64,000 bases of DNA, from positions 3,162,001 through 3,226,000 of the forward strand of contig OY754467.1 of NCBI GenBank assembly GCA_963575645.1, in the 5' to 3' direction. Shown here one piece after another: positions 32,776 to 44,655 of this stretch (position 1 is its first letter; every line of letters begins with the position of its first letter). The position numbers and the translations under genes are program-made. The notes below the pieces were generated by a model. The model did not search any database. It was not told the DNA's origin and saw nothing but the letters and a program-made list of their open reading frames with translations. This DNA comes from Xanthostigma xanthostigma. Taxonomy: Eukaryota; Arthropoda; Insecta; Raphidioptera; Raphidiidae.

Positions 32776-33122
32776 TCTATACTAATATATAAAGCTGAAG
32801 AGTTTATTTGTTTGTTTGGTTGAACGCGCTAATCTCAGGAACTACTGGTTCGAATTGAAAACAATTATTTTTGTTGGATAGCCCATTTATCGACGAAGGC
32901 TATAGAGTATATAATATCACATTACGACCAATAGGAGCGGAGCATCAATGAAAAATGTAACTCAAAATTTGTCCGTCCGACAAAAACTTTTGAACGGTAA
33001 CTCCGATCATCATGAAATTTGAACACAACATTCATCTCGGTAAACGAAGATGAACGTGCGTACTCATGTCCCTCCCCCCATTCGTGTTTTTGCACCCGGG
33101 TGAAACCGGACGGGGCCGCTAT
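32776..33122 (+). mobile_element. HelA Helitron, copy 6 (short form)
   Basis: TC start, CCCGG hairpin near the 3' end. The body passes straight from GTCCGTCCGACAAA into AACTTTTGAACGG, giving the empty site for the tRNA-carrying segment. About 347 bp. Confidence 0.85.
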
Positions 33123-33693
33123 TATAAAATATTCGAGGTCGTAAGGCTGTCGTTATTTCTGTGACGTCTTCATCAAGGCCCAAGGGGCCCTTTATAAAAC
33201 ACGTTCGCATTTGACACGGGGGGATGGGGGGTTTCTAAGGAGACGTGACGTTCGCTTTTAGTGTCCTCCCTATTGCGGTCGGAACAATTTTCGTCCCACT
33301 TGCGGTCTATCAATATGATAAAATGCGAATAATGTCTGGGGTGATCTCACTTGCGGTCAAGAAAATAACTTTAAAAATCGGTGCTGTTGATGCGATGGTG
33401 TTTTTGTTGCGCAGTGAAAAGCGGCGGCATCAAAATGTGATGAAAATGAAAAACACGGCCGGATCTACTGTTTTGTGGCGTCACGCTTAAATGGCACACT
33501 GCAACGACCACAGTTTATAGTATGAACGCGGTAACAAGTCTGCAGTCGTATTTCAGTTTAGTAATACGCAGCCAACTTGTGGAATTGTGTATTGTGTTGC
33601 TTCAGATAATACAATAAGCTTATACCGTGTGTAGGGTTGCCCCAGTCGTCCAGATTTTTCCGGACATGTTCGGAATCTTGACACTTTGGGCTA
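33123..33693. other. Repeat-derived, unassigned
   Basis: 33170-33490 holds TTTATAAAACACGTTCG, GGGGGGATGGGGGG and TTGCGCAGTGAAAAG, resembling the sequence at 38800-38910. The 81-codon frame at 33245 is probably a by-product. Confidence 0.35.
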
Positions 33694-34095
33694 TCATATA
33701 TATTAATACGCTAAGGTTAAAGATGTTTGCCTCTCTTTTTAGAAAAAAACCTCACAATTTCTCCACATAAATTATATATCATTTTACAGATAATTGCTTG
33801 CTCTACTGACATCGACAACTAAAAAATTTATTATTGTTTTTGTTTTTGAAAATTAATTAAAATACAGCAACGCTGAACAACGTCTGCCATCTGACGGCTT
33901 TAATTTTGAAACAACGTCAACACTTCGATCTGTCATCTGACCTTCATATTGTAATACAACAAAAAGAAGAACGTTATAAGCAGTGTGCAAAATTAGAAAC
34001 GAATTGAATACCTGCAATCATATTTGAAAAATAATTTTGTAAAGTGATAATTATTATACTTATTTAGTGCGAATAATTCGCACAGGTCACACTAG
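33694..34095 (+). mobile_element. HelB Helitron, copy 4 (internally deleted)
   Basis: Both ends intact (TCATATATATTAATACGC; CGCACAGGTCACACTAG). The central part between TGTAATACAACA repeats is missing, leaving 402 bp. Confidence 0.85.
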
Positions 34096-34345
34096 TTTTT
34101 TTAAATTGTCCTAAAATGTTCATATGTGTTATACCACAGGAATCTTTATTTCGTTTTAATGTAACCGTTTTATAGGCTATAACAGCACTCAAAATTTTAA
34201 ATAAACATAAGTTGACACGAAGACTCAAGCCGCTATATTTACCTACTGTGACGTCATTCTTGTAGTATACGGACAAGTATCTACAAATAAAGCTCGATAT
34301 AGTTTACACGAGGCTCATTTATTTCGCATAGGTATATAAAATAAA

Positions 34346-34664
34346 TTCTCGCATTCGAGCGGTACCGGGTTCGAATGCCGGCGGGGCAGATGTGGCTGGG
34401 ACTTTTTCCTGCTGCCTCTCGCCGAGAAACGATAATTCCTATGGTTCCTTCTTCAAGGCCATGGCCGATTACCTGTCAAACTCCGGTGCTCAAAATTTGC
34501 CTACTTTATCCTAATGCCCTAAAATTCCTTCATTCGCCTATTACTGTTAATTAGTTGAAGTTGAAGAAATGTAGAAAATCGTTAAGTGTGGAAAATAGTG
34601 ATGGTGCGAATGGCGTCTGTTATGACATAAAGTCGAGAAACGGACGTTAAACGCATTATTATTA
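34346..34664 (+). mobile_element. SINE family S, copy 3 (5'-truncated)
   Basis: Begins inside the tRNA head (CTCGCATTCG, GGTTCGAATGCC) and runs to CGTTAAACGCATTATTATT. A-box region missing. Confidence 0.82.
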
Positions 34665-34665
34665 A

Positions 34666-35161
34666 TATACAGATTGTATCAAATCAAAACGGTCCATAGG
34701 ACATTCTGTATGTAAGACAGAGACGATATATAAAGATCCAAAGCAGTAAGTAAGAATGAGATAAATGATCGCTAATATAGTTACTGTGGTTACGTAAATA
34801 AATAATTACGTACACTGTAAATCTTTTTACCAATTTATCAATTAAAACAACTACAAATAAATTTATTATGTTGGCGGTTGAATTACCACCATAAAACCAT
34901 TTAATTATTTGGATTTTTTCCCGAACAGTATAAATAGCCATTTTATCAATAATTTCACTAGTGAATACTGACATTTGATAAAATTGTGATTTTTACTGTA
35001 GAAAACAAAGACGATACTATCAGATTGTATAACTACAGTAACTAGCTATTAGCGATCATTTATCTCATTCTTACTTACTGCTTTAGTGCTTTATATAATA
35101 TCGTCTCTGTCTTACACACAGAATGTTCTATGGACTGTTTTGATTTGATACAATCTGTATA
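34666..35161 (-). mobile_element. Mariner-like MITE with transposase N-terminal remnant
   Basis: Ends CAGATTGTATCAAATCAAAAC with near-perfect inverse at the right, flanked by TA. Arms of about 150 bp are inverted copies. On the minus strand about 34941-34850 reads IYTVREKIQIIKWFYGGNS, like the N-terminal helix-turn-helix of Tc1/mariner-type transposases. Deletion derivative. Confidence 0.65.
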
Positions 35162-35662
35162 ACAACGTACAGTAATTCACAGAAAAGCAACGAAGGAAGG
35201 GGGCATCACGGCATCATGTGGTTTGCGAGTCGCAGCGACGAGCCAATAAATGTTTCAACACAAAAAAATAAAAAAAAATTAAAAAATTCCTGGACAAACC
35301 GTTTTGCCTTTTAGCCACATATTAAAAAAATGTACTTAAGAAGTGAAAGATATTAACAGATACCGCGAACCAATAAATAATTCATACGCTTAAAATTATG
35401 AAAATATGTAAAAGAACTTTTATCATTATAAAAGTAATATAATTTAGTAGAACTGAAAATTTAACAGCTTATAATAGAGATTTTATAACTTCTTACATAA
35501 TTCAATAACTGCAGTAGTTCGTTGCACATTTAAACCAAGATTGTTATTGCCACTCGTGTCTCGTTCAATTCTCCGCATTTAGCAGTTTTCAAACTTTCTC
35601 AGTCTCGCGGGAATTTCCCTACTTTCGCGAAAATTACCGAACGAGTCCAAAAAAAAAAACTG
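35162..35662. other. No recognised feature
   Basis: AT-rich unique DNA. Confidence 0.4.
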
Positions 35663-35802
35663 TATAATACTCGCCACGAATCAAAAAGAGATTAGATGCG
35701 AATGCGGGCTTGCGCTTGTACAGCCTGTTGAAAAACTACAAACTCGCAACTCAACAAAACTAAAGTAACAATAACAACTTGACAATAGCGTACTCGACTG
35801 TA

Positions 35803-36824
35803 CGGTAAGAGTACGATAACTTGCTATGCAAAATATCCACTGGAAATTCACAATTATTGTTTTATATAACATAAAACAGCGTTATTGGTCGTTTTAAGTG
35901 CGGAAAATTAATTTTTAAAAATTAATTTAAAAAAATTAAATAATTATGGTATAGTAAGTTGAGAGTATATTATTTACTATAGCGATCGCTATCTTGTCTC
36001 ATATAGTGATAAGAAAAGAGAAAGTTATATATACCTGTATCTATGATAAACAAAGATAGAAATATCAATTGGTTGGAATGAAATACAATTGAACGTTCAG
36101 GGCAGAGTCGTATTTGGAAATTTTAATTTATAAAACGAATTTTAAATTTAAAATTCACATTTTCATGAAGATTGAAAACCTCCGCTTTTTTTGATAAAGG
36201 GGTATGCGAATTGTCTCGCAGTGAAACGGGAAGGGGCAAATGTGGAGTTTTTAAAAAAACAATTCCGGGGTGAACGATAAACGGGTATGCGAATTGTAAT
36301 TCTGGGGTGAACGATAAAGGGGTATGCGAATTGTCTCGCAGTGAAACGGGAAGGGGCAAATGGTGAGTTTTTAAAAAAACAATTCCGGGGTGAACGATAA
36401 ACGGGTATGCGAATTGTAATTTTGGGGTGAACGATAAAGGGGTATGCGAATTGTCTCGCAGTGAAACGGGAAGGGGCAAATGTTGAGTTTTTAAAAAAAC
36501 AATTCCGGGGTGAACGATAAACAGGTATGCGAATCTAAATACGACCCTGCTTCCATAACACAATCGAAAGCTGCATACAAAGTGAAATAGTTATACAATA
36601 ATTCTACACCAGCTGCTATGACGTGTATTTGTGATTTTTGATTGGTTAGATTCAAAAAATGACAGTGAAAGACGAAAAGTAGTTCCATTTTTTTCACGTA
36701 TTTTTGAGGAAATTTGTGAATAATCCGCAAAGTTTTTTTTTTTGAACGTCAAAATTTAGCGTTTTCTATGACTTAAAAAAAAAAATTTCAAAATTTGGGT
36801 GCATAGTGTTATCGTACTGGACCC
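35803..36824. mobile_element. DNA transposon Y1 with 8-bp duplication and internal 120-bp repeats
   Basis: CGACTGTA at 35795-35802 and 36825-36832 is the target duplication. Ends share AGTACGATAAC..CTATGCA in inverted form (left 35810-35832, right about 36796-36817). Eight-base duplication fits hAT or P families, but the ends match neither clearly. No transposase. Its right third (36541-36795) recurs inverted at 38575-38810. Confidence 0.7.
36193..36535. repeat. 120-bp tandem repeat, three units
   Basis: GGGTATGCGAATTGTCTCGC recurs at 36200, 36320 and 36440. Each unit holds two forms of GGGTGAACGATAAA.GGGTATGCGAATTGT, so it grew from a half-unit. The unit length is a multiple of three, which keeps a minus-strand 146-codon frame open; I regard that frame as a repeat artefact. 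Confidence 0.85.
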
Positions 36825-37015
36825 CGACTGTACTTTAAAGCAGGATAGCGACAAGTGACAAAGGCAACGAGCGATCACGGCCAATCACCGACGAGCGCAC
36901 ATTTCATGCAGGTAGCTGGGAGGTGGTGGGGGTCTCAACGGCTCTAAAATGTGCCTTTGCGACGCTGTTTGTGACAAACTTCCGAACCTTTTAGATTCGT
37001 GGCGCGTATTATAAG

Positions 37016-37304
37016 CCAATCAAAAAGCTCAGACCACTCAGCCAAGATAGCACTTATAGCTCTTACCTCGCGTTAAACCAGTGTATAAAATAAAATTTAA
37101 AGCAGGCGATACTAGTGTCACCTAGCGAGTAATAGCGAGAGTTCGTGCTGCCCAGTGATTCTGCTCGCGGCATTCTGTAACAAAGAAGCGCAACCGATTT
37201 CTAGGCGATGTTTTATTAATTAAAAAACGCATGTAAAATATGACTTTTTAAAATTCGCGTCAAAAGGTCACGTCACGGGTATATAGTACCAAGTAGCGAT
37301 ATCT
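37016..37304. other. No recognised feature
   Basis: Unique DNA. Confidence 0.35.
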
Positions 37305-37431
37305 GACAGAATTCGCTTAAAGCTATTAGTTCAGAAGCAAATCTGGTAGAATTAGTTCAGACGCCAGGCCGTAAACAAAATACATTTCGCATAATTTATC
37401 GCTCCCGGGTGAAACCGGGACGGACCGCTAT
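37305..37431 (+). mobile_element. Helitron 3' fragment (HelA relative)
   Basis: Ends CCCGGGTGAAACCGGGACGG then ACCGCTATAG. The body (CTATTAGTTCAGAAGCAAAT) differs from HelA and matches 47530-47655 in reverse. Confidence 0.6.
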
Positions 37432-37463
37432 AGTAGTAACATAATATCGAATTATAGATTTTA

Positions 37464-38044
37464 CTAGTGTGACCTGTGCGAATTATTCGCACTAAATAAG
37501 TATAATAATTATCACTTTATAAAATTATTTTTTAAATATGATTGCAGGTATTCAATTCGTTTCTAATTTTGCACACTGCTTATAACGTTCTTCTTTTTGT
37601 TGTATTACAATATGAAGCTCAGATGACAGGTCGAAGAAATATTTTACTAAAATTGTCATATAGAGGCGCAAGTAGCAAAAGCGTTGAGCTAAGCCGTCAG
37701 ATGGCATCATGCAGCATTGCTGTGACGTTGTTCAACGTTGCTCGCTGTTTCAAAATTAAAGCCGTCAGATGGCAGTTGCAGTATTTACAATATTAAGGTC
37801 AGATGACAGATCGACGTGTTGACGTTGTTTCAAAATTAAAGCCGTCAGATGGCAGACGTTGTTCAGCGTTGCTGTATTTTAATTAATTTACAAAAACAAA
37901 AGCAATAATAAATTTTTTAGTTGTCGATGTCAGTAGAGCAAGCAATTATCTGTAAAATGATATATAAGTTATGTGGAGAAATTGTGAGGTTTTTTCTATA
38001 AAGGGAGGCAAACATCTTTAACCTTAGCGTATTAATATATATGA
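37464..38044 (-). mobile_element. HelB Helitron, copy 5
   Basis: CTAGTGTGACCTGTGCG start and GTATTAATATATATGA end; about 581 bp, full length. Confidence 0.85.
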
Positions 38045-38574
38045 TGTTTCGCCCCGTTAAAATCTGAGATGCGAACCGCCGTTTGAGAAACACACATTGA
38101 CAATATAGCAGAACATAGTTTGAACAGAAAACCGCGCGTGTATTTATATCACGTTAATGTGCAATTCAGTTGACGGTAGGTTTTATATAACGAGACGAGC
38201 TTATTCGTCACGAGATTATTCGTCTTTGCGATACTTTCTCTGTGTGTCTGTCTGTCTGGATGCCCATTCGCCCGCCGGGACTCGTATACGTTGCGAAGAG
38301 AGGATTTTATACAACTTCGCCGTCTCTTAGCGTGCTAAACAGTATATCTTTGCAATTCGAGGAGACTCTTTAGTGATAAAGTTTCTTCAGTTAACTCATC
38401 GGCTCCCTCTTGGCTGCAAAAGATTTCTATTAAATCAAAAATAGCGGTCCGGTTTGTAGTCGAAATTCGACCCTAATTCACTCCATTAATTTTTTACGGC
38501 GTACGAACGTACACAATGAATAACTTTTTACAGTGTATGAACGTAAACAATGAATGTTTTGGGTTTAGCTCGAT
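38045..38574. other. No recognised feature
   Basis: Unique DNA containing a short CTGTGTGTCTGTCTGTCTGG low-complexity run. Confidence 0.4.
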
Positions 38575-38910
38575 AACTCGATGTGGCCAAATTTTGACTT
38601 TTTTTTAAGTCATAAAAAACGCTAAATTTTGACGTTCCAAAAAAAAAAACTTTGCGAATTATTCACAAATTTCCCCAAAAATACATAAACATTTTTCGTC
38701 TTTCACTGTCATTTTTTTAATCTAACCAATCAGAAATTTTATTTGCACGTCATAGCAACTGGTCTAGAATTAATGTATTGCTATATCTCACTTTGTATAC
38801 ACGACCCCGTAATAGTTTTTTAAAGAACTCTCCCCCAAACGCCCTCCCCTTTTCACTGCGCAAAAAAAACGTCATCGCATCGAAACGACCCCGTAATGCT
38901 TTATAAGAGG
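38575..38910 (-). mobile_element. Fragment related to Y1 interior
   Basis: GTCATAAAAAACGCTAAATT and TCTTTCACTGTCATTTTTTT align with the reverse of 36580-36795. It then continues with ACGACCCCGTAATA..CCCTCCCC sequence, resembling 33170-33490. Confidence 0.55.
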
Positions 38911-39484
38911 TACGTGCAAAAAATGTAGTATGTATCCCGAACGTAATGTTTTTAAGCTGAGGCTTTTTTTTCATAATGTCACAACTCGCACGTCTAATAA
39001 AGAGGTGAAACTACTGAACCGATTTGAGAACTTATTTATCGGTTTAAACAAAAAATTAAACGAATAATTGAGCGGCCATTGCTTTGATTATTAATGATTG
39101 CCCGGTTCAAGCACAAAATAAATAATCGCATGTATGTGCGAGAGACTCTACAACCATGGTTGCTGCGCTGCTGCAACGGTGCTTTAAGCATTTTACAATT
39201 TAATTTCTTATTTTTATGTAAAAGCACCGAGACGTGTATTATTTCATCTAATCTGTTTACAGCTTCTATCAACATTTATTAAAATATCTACCTATATCAC
39301 AGCCGATGATAACATAATATTAAAACTTTCTTTTATTTTTTAATGTTGAATATGAATGATTTGTTGAACACACGCTAATTGTTTGGACACAATACCCACC
39401 CCCACCACCTCACCCCTTAGCAGGGGGAGGGATGACTTTTGTTTTTTAAACGGGAACCCCATTTTTATCGTAGAATTTTTTTTA
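38911..39484. other. No recognised feature
   Basis: Includes a C/A-rich stretch (CCCACCCCCACCACCTCACC) near 39400. Confidence 0.4.
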
Positions 39485-40085
39485 TGTGATCGGAGTTACC
39501 GTTCAAAAGTTTTTGTCGTTAAAAAGCAGTATTTATACTTATTTTAAGTAATAAATTTCTTTTAATAATATAATAAATATTTAATTGAAAACTGTAGGAA
39601 AATTATTTTTATATATAGGTGCCTATAGTTGTAACAGTTTTCAAATGAACTATTAATTAGATTTATTTAATTTTAATTAGTCGTAATGAAATTTTAAAAA
39701 ATTGAAATGTAAACCTTAGAAGAAAACAATGTAGAAAAAAAAATGTATTCGCCGACGTTGGGCTTGAACCCTAGACCCTTGCATTAAGAGTCTTACACTC
39801 TACCGACTGAGCTATCCGGGCTTGTAATCTTGAACGCTAATATTGCAGTATTTAGTTAAGGCATTTCACCTGATAATATTTGTCGGACGGACTAATTTTG
39901 AGACACATCTTGCAACATTTTTCATTTATGTTCCGTTCCAATTAGTCGTAGCGCCATATTATATAACCTTCCTCGATAAATGGGCTATCCAACAAAAAAA
40001 ATTTTTTTAATTCGAACCAGTAGTTTCTGAGAATAGCGCGTTCAAATAAACAAACAAACTCTTCAGCTTTATATATTAGTATAGA
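39485..40085 (-). mobile_element. HelA Helitron, copy 7 (long, 3' end lost)
   Basis: The 5' end (TCTATACTAATATATAAAGC, reverse) is at 40066-40085. The tRNA segment is at 39750-39821. The CCCGG/CTAG end is missing at the left. Confidence 0.83.
39750..39821 (-). tRNA. tRNA-Lys(CUU)-derived pseudogene in HelA copy 7
   Basis: GCCCGGATAGCTCAGTCGG start and loop CTCTTAA, the original lysine CUU anticodon. This copy best shows the parent gene. The acceptor 3' half (GTCGGCG) has lost bases and no longer pairs fully. Confidence 0.78.
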
Positions 40086-40770
40086 TTTATATGTATGTCA
40101 ATTATTGTATAATGTATACTAACATATTTCACAGCTTAGTTATTCTTGAAATAAAAAAATCTATCTATCTATCTACCTATGTTGTATTTATTAAGGGTAA
40201 TCTGACAATGTATAAGCTCACAATTTTGACTATACTACATCGGTAAGTACATTGTAGATATTATAATGATTATGAAGTGTCCGGCCGGTGGGACATTCGG
40301 TGTGTTTTGGTGTTACAGTAGAGGATAATCCGGTGACGTGACGTGTGATAGGACAGGTCCCAGCAGCAGTCGGCCGGCGTGTCATTCGACATGCGTGCGT
40401 ACAACACGAGAGACGGACGGACGGACGTGACGCGGCGCAATCACCTCCGGGCGATGCTTTTGTCACACCGAGAACAGGGTTCGCATCTGTATACGCTCAC
40501 GATAACTCAAAATTAACAACATTAAACAAACAGGTTATACAAAAATTAAAAGTCAATCGAGTAAGGTGTATAATAAAAGCTAGCGAGCCATAGAATATAT
40601 TACACCACAAAGGCAGAAAGTTTGAGAGTGCACGAAGGCAATTAGCGCCGCTAGTGGATGATAGAGAATTATTGAACTCGCTTTTTATGGAAATCACGAC
40701 ATGATTCTATGGTGGTAAGTCAAAAACTTTGGCTGGCCGTGGTGCAAAAAAAATGTAATAAGGAAATTTA
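40086..40770. other. Single-copy stretch with CpG-rich island
   Basis: 40260-40490 is CpG-rich (CGGCCGGCGTG, GGACGGACGGACGTGACGCG). Opposing frames of 78 and 82 codons are not recognisable. 40590-40640 is a small fragment of the palindrome core at 28400-28550. Possible promoter or exon relic. Confidence 0.35.
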
Positions 40771-41345
40771 TACAGTAGGTACCTATGTAAACACTTAACA
40801 TTGGGTAAAAATGACTGGATCAGAGTGAGCCTTGAAATCTTGTTTTTCAATTTGACAGATAATATAGTCTTTTGCAAAATGAATGTGTATACTACCGAAG
40901 AAAATATTCAAATGATTACAACATAATCGGACTTTTTTGATTAATGGGACATTAAATTCCCAAAAATAATTAAATATGGTGCGAGATCAAATATCTCCGC
41001 TTATTCGTGTTGAACCTAAAGACATTTGGGTCACTGATTTACCAACGCGCATACGTCAAACCAGTCAAACAATTTTTGAATGAAATGTTTCCAAACAGAT
41101 GGAGTTGTTTTTTTGTTTCATTTTTGTACAAAAAAATTAAAATAATGATTTATAAGAGCTTTTTATTATTAAAAAAGCCAAGTAAAATAAAAATAAATCA
41201 AAATAAAATAGAAATCCTCAAGATTACCGCACGATAATTCAATAGAAATAACAATTAATGCAGTCATGGCTAACTCTGATCCAAGTATTTTCAACAATGC
41301 TAATTTCCCTATGTGCACCTTACGTGTTTACATACTGTAGGTATA
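40771..41345 (+). mobile_element. Mariner-like deletion derivative, copy 1
   Basis: The ends carry ATGTAAACAC...GTGTTTACAT in inverted form, with TGGATCAGAGT repeated inverted inside. At about 41037-41100 a stretch reads VKPVKQFLNEMFPNRW, like the segment that precedes the WPPRSPDLTPLDF motif in mariner transposases (xxLxxxFPxRWIG). Second copy at 44256-44655. Confidence 0.5.
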
Positions 41346-41774
41346 TACTTACAATAAAATTCAGATTTGTAAACCATTATATAACTAGCATAACATAAAA
41401 GGTACGTGAAAATTGTTTATTATTTTATCAATTATGACGTGCAAAATATAAATAATTAATTTGTTCACATTGACAGCGTAACGTCCAATTATGGCGCCAA
41501 TGTTCTTTATTTTACTTAAATCGCCATCAGCGCAACAGCCCGGAACACGATAAGTATTTCCAGATCGCTTAGTTTTGCTCAAGTTTTCTTTGTAATTAAA
41601 AAACTTCATAACATTATAATTATTGTCACTTTTAATAAACATTGCTCACTGACATATGGAAAATTTGAGTTTGAAGTTTCCCCTAGTGCTCACCACGAAC
41701 GCTCGCATCGAAAAATTTGTAACTCCGCCTCCTTGCACCCATAGGTACTGTTTTCAAGTACCTACTTTCTGTCG
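41346..41774. other. No recognised feature
   Basis: AT-rich unique DNA. Confidence 0.4.
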
Positions 41775-41782
41775 CTCTGACT

Positions 41783-42484
41783 CAGCGTTGCCAGACGTCC
41801 CGATTTTGGCGGGACGTCCCGATTTTGGCGGGACGTCCCGATTTTTAAATCAAAATTAAGTGTCCCGCGCGGGACAGACTCAGTCCCGCTTTTCAGGGAT
41901 AACTTTAAAAGAAGTTAAATCTTCACAGAAATATCATGAATAAGTAATTCTTATAAATAATTATTCTCTTATTGTAAGTTGCAATTTGTAACATTCACTC
42001 CACAGACTATTGTTTGAAACGCCATATTTTTCTAATGAATAAAACTTTTTTGATTTTGATTTCTGTTTTTTTTTTATTCTGAAGACGAATAAGACTCAAC
42101 AAATCTGATTTAAAATATTATATTTTTATTAAAAAACATTTTCTATGGCTATTTTTGCTATCTATTGTCACGTAAACGTAATTTTAATTCAAATAAAAAG
42201 ATAAATAGGTATATTTGAAAACTTCTGATTATATACGTTTTTTACTATGTCCCGCTTTCGACGAAAAAATCCCGCTGTTTTCACTCAAAGAGTTCCAAAA
42301 TCCCGACTTGACAAAAAAAAATGCACTCTAGGAGTGCCGGCAGAAGTGAAAACTTGAATATTAACGTCTTACGAATTTTCGATCAGGTCACGTGTCCTGA
42401 CGCGAGTTTAACATTTTTTACCCGTTACAAAAAAAGTGTACAACGCCGCTAAAGAAGTTTTCACTTCAAAAACTGGCAACGCTG
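41783..42484. mobile_element. hAT MITE with perfect 8-bp duplication
   Basis: CTCTGACT at 41775-41782 and 42485-42492. Ends CAGCGTTGCCAG and CTGGCAACGCTG, 12 of 12. Near the left end GGCGGGACGTCCCGATTTT is tandemly repeated. A deleted family G MITE (42322-42472) sits against the right end. About 702 bp. Confidence 0.9.
42322..42472 (-). mobile_element. Family G MITE, copy 2 (deleted), nested in hAT
   Basis: AGGAGTGCCGGCAGAAGTGA start and CTTCTTTAGCGGCG (reverse) end; the middle third is missing relative to 7074-7320. Confidence 0.72.
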
Positions 42485-42492
42485 CTCTGACT

Positions 42493-43213
42493 CTACTAAC
42501 GATCGAGTCGCAGTCGTATCACTAAAATCGTGTCGTTATCAAGAGTTGGTAGCCCTGATTTCAGTAGAGAATCGAGAAGAGAAGACGTGCCAGCGTACGC
42601 TCTACACGATGGCTTCACTATTCTCATTATTAGAGAGCTGTGTATGTCCGCCGTTAGTACCTCTACCCACCGCCTAGCTCTGAACACCCATACATGCGGG
42701 TAACACAGTAGATTGTATCCCGAGCAGCTACGTATCTGTGACCACGAAACAAAGTGGCTTAGGTCATACTTATTTATGCGATTCCGTCCGCTTTGAGTAA
42801 ATCGTCGTACACCATGAATGAACCCGGCTGCAGGCTGATCTTTAATATTTTTATCAATTGACACATCCGCCGGGTGTCGTCATCCCCCCACTACTATCCA
42901 AAGAAACGAGGCAACCTCTGTATCTACTAACTTTAGAATTTAATATGAAACGTTTCGAGACGTCATTGTCGTCGCGATTGCAAATTTCGAAATGCTACCT
43001 TTCTTGCACTTATTTCGCGAACAACAGTCACAAACGTTCATTTTATATCCAAATAATTTATTGTTTACAGGCTAATACTCGCGACTCTGTCCACGATTGA
43101 GATGAAACAACGTTTTAAACATTAGTGGAGCCTTCGGCTCCACCGTATTACAGTATTTTGTTGTAACATTGATCGCTGAATCACCGCCGTAATCCCTGCC
43201 CCCAAGAGACTAA
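42493..43213. other. Single-copy stretch, higher GC; short perfect hairpin
   Basis: A 122-codon minus-strand frame (42496-42864) is the longest here but unrecognised. A perfect 8-bp-stem hairpin GTGGAGCC-ttc-GGCTCCAC lies at about 43123-43141. Confidence 0.35.
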
Positions 43214-43801
43214 TCATATATATTAACACGCTAAGGTTAAAGATGTTTGCCTCCCTTTTTAGAAAAAAACCACACAATTTCTCCACATAAATTATACATC
43301 ATTTTACAGATAATTGCTTGCTCTACTGACATCGACAACTAAAAATTTATTATTGCCTTTGTTTTTGTAAATTAATTAAAATACAGCAACTCTGAACAAC
43401 GTCTGCCATCTGACGGCTTTAAACAACGTCAACACTTCGATCTGTCATCTGACCTTCATATTGTAATAAAACAGACACAATACTGCATACTGCCATCTGA
43501 CGGCTTTAATTTTCAAACAGCGAGCAACGCTGAACAACGTCACAGCAATGCTGCATGATGCCATCTGACGGCTTAGCTCAACGCTTTTGCTACTTGCGCC
43601 TCTCTATGACAATTTTAGTAAAATATTTCTTCGATCTGTCATCTGTGCTTCATATTGTAATACAACAAAAAGAAGAACGTTATAAGCAGTGTGCAAAATT
43701 AGAAACGAATTGAATACCTGTAATCATATTTAAAAAATAATTTTATAAAGTGATAATTATTATACTTATTTAGTGCGAATAATTCGCACAGGTCACTCTA
43801 G
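43214..43801 (+). mobile_element. HelB Helitron, copy 6
   Basis: TCATATATATTAACACGC start, CGCACAGGTCACTCTAG end; 588 bp, full length. Confidence 0.85.
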
Positions 43802-44255
43802 TCTTATTTTATTAAAAATCTGATAAGGCCAACTTTGCCACGCGACCACATTTCTATAGAGGAGGGTTCATTCAACAGGAGATACGGGACAGAGACGGGA
43901 GAGTGTGTAGCTTATCGCTTAATCCCAACTGTCCTCATATTTCACCCGATCTCCCTGTTTCTATCTTCTATAGAGGTGCCTTCGAGTGGCTAGAGTCCCG
44001 AACCCGAATTCGTCGCTTACAGGACCGGATTTTGCGTGCCTCCAGACGCAGTATCACTTTTCATAGACGTGAAAAATAAACTGACTGACGCAGGAATGTT
44101 CTGGAACATTCCAGGAACCATGTCCTCTGTCGGAGATGTTTCCTATCGTTCCTTAGGGCTTAGAACGTATCTTTACACGTCCATACTCAGATTTCATCAT
44201 TAGATCCATCGCCATTCCCGAATGAGAGTGCACATGTACTATATTATCAAGAGTC
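43802..44255. other. No recognised feature
   Basis: Unique DNA of moderate GC with no convincing frame. Confidence 0.4.
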
Positions 44256-44655
44256 TAGCATGTTCGGGTAAGCTCGGCATATTTATTTTAATTTTTTTGT
44301 ACAAAAATAAAACAAAAAAACAACTCCATCTGCTTGGAAACAATTCATTCAAAAATTGTCTGACTGGTATGACGTATGCGCGTTGGTAAATCAGTGACCT
44401 AGTGTCTTTAGGTTCAACACGAGTAGGCGGAGATATTTGATCTGGCACCATATTTAAGTTTTTTGGGAATTTAATGTCCCATTAATAAAAAAAGTCCGAT
44501 TATGTTGTAATCATTTGAATATTTTCTTCGGTAGTATACACATTCATTTTGCAAAAGAATATTATCTGGCAAATTTAAAAACAAAATTTCAAGGCTCACT
44601 CTGATCCAGTCATTTTTTCCCAATGTGCACCTTACGTGTTTACATACTGTATAGA
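44256..44655 (-). mobile_element. Mariner-like deletion derivative, copy 2
   Basis: Aligns in reverse with 40795-41345, including the VRQFLNELFPSRWSCFF stretch and the GTGCACCTTACGTGTTTACA end. One end is missing. Confidence 0.5.

Larger units (their letters stand above)
35663..37015 (+). mobile_element. Family X MITE, copy 1, split by an 8-bp-duplicating element
   Basis: Left part 35663-35802 and right part 36825-37015 together align with the uninterrupted copy at 45161-45475. Ends read TATAATACKCGCCACG. The insert is at 35803-36824. Confidence 0.82.

Noticed and set aside
36193-36535. Regular spaced repeats resembling a CRISPR array
   Set aside because: Units are contiguous 120-mers without unique spacers; it is a minisatellite in a transposon.
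36123-36563. 146-codon minus-strand frame with repeating residues
   Set aside because: The 120-bp tandem repeat is a multiple of three and keeps the frame open; it has no start context or family resemblance.
42496-42864. 122-codon minus-strand frame
   Set aside because: No recognisable domain, no splice or codon-use support; kept only as part of a single-copy stretch.
43123-43141. Perfect 8-bp hairpin that could be read as a terminator or recombination site
   Set aside because: A single short palindrome in eukaryotic DNA; no partner site or context supports a role.
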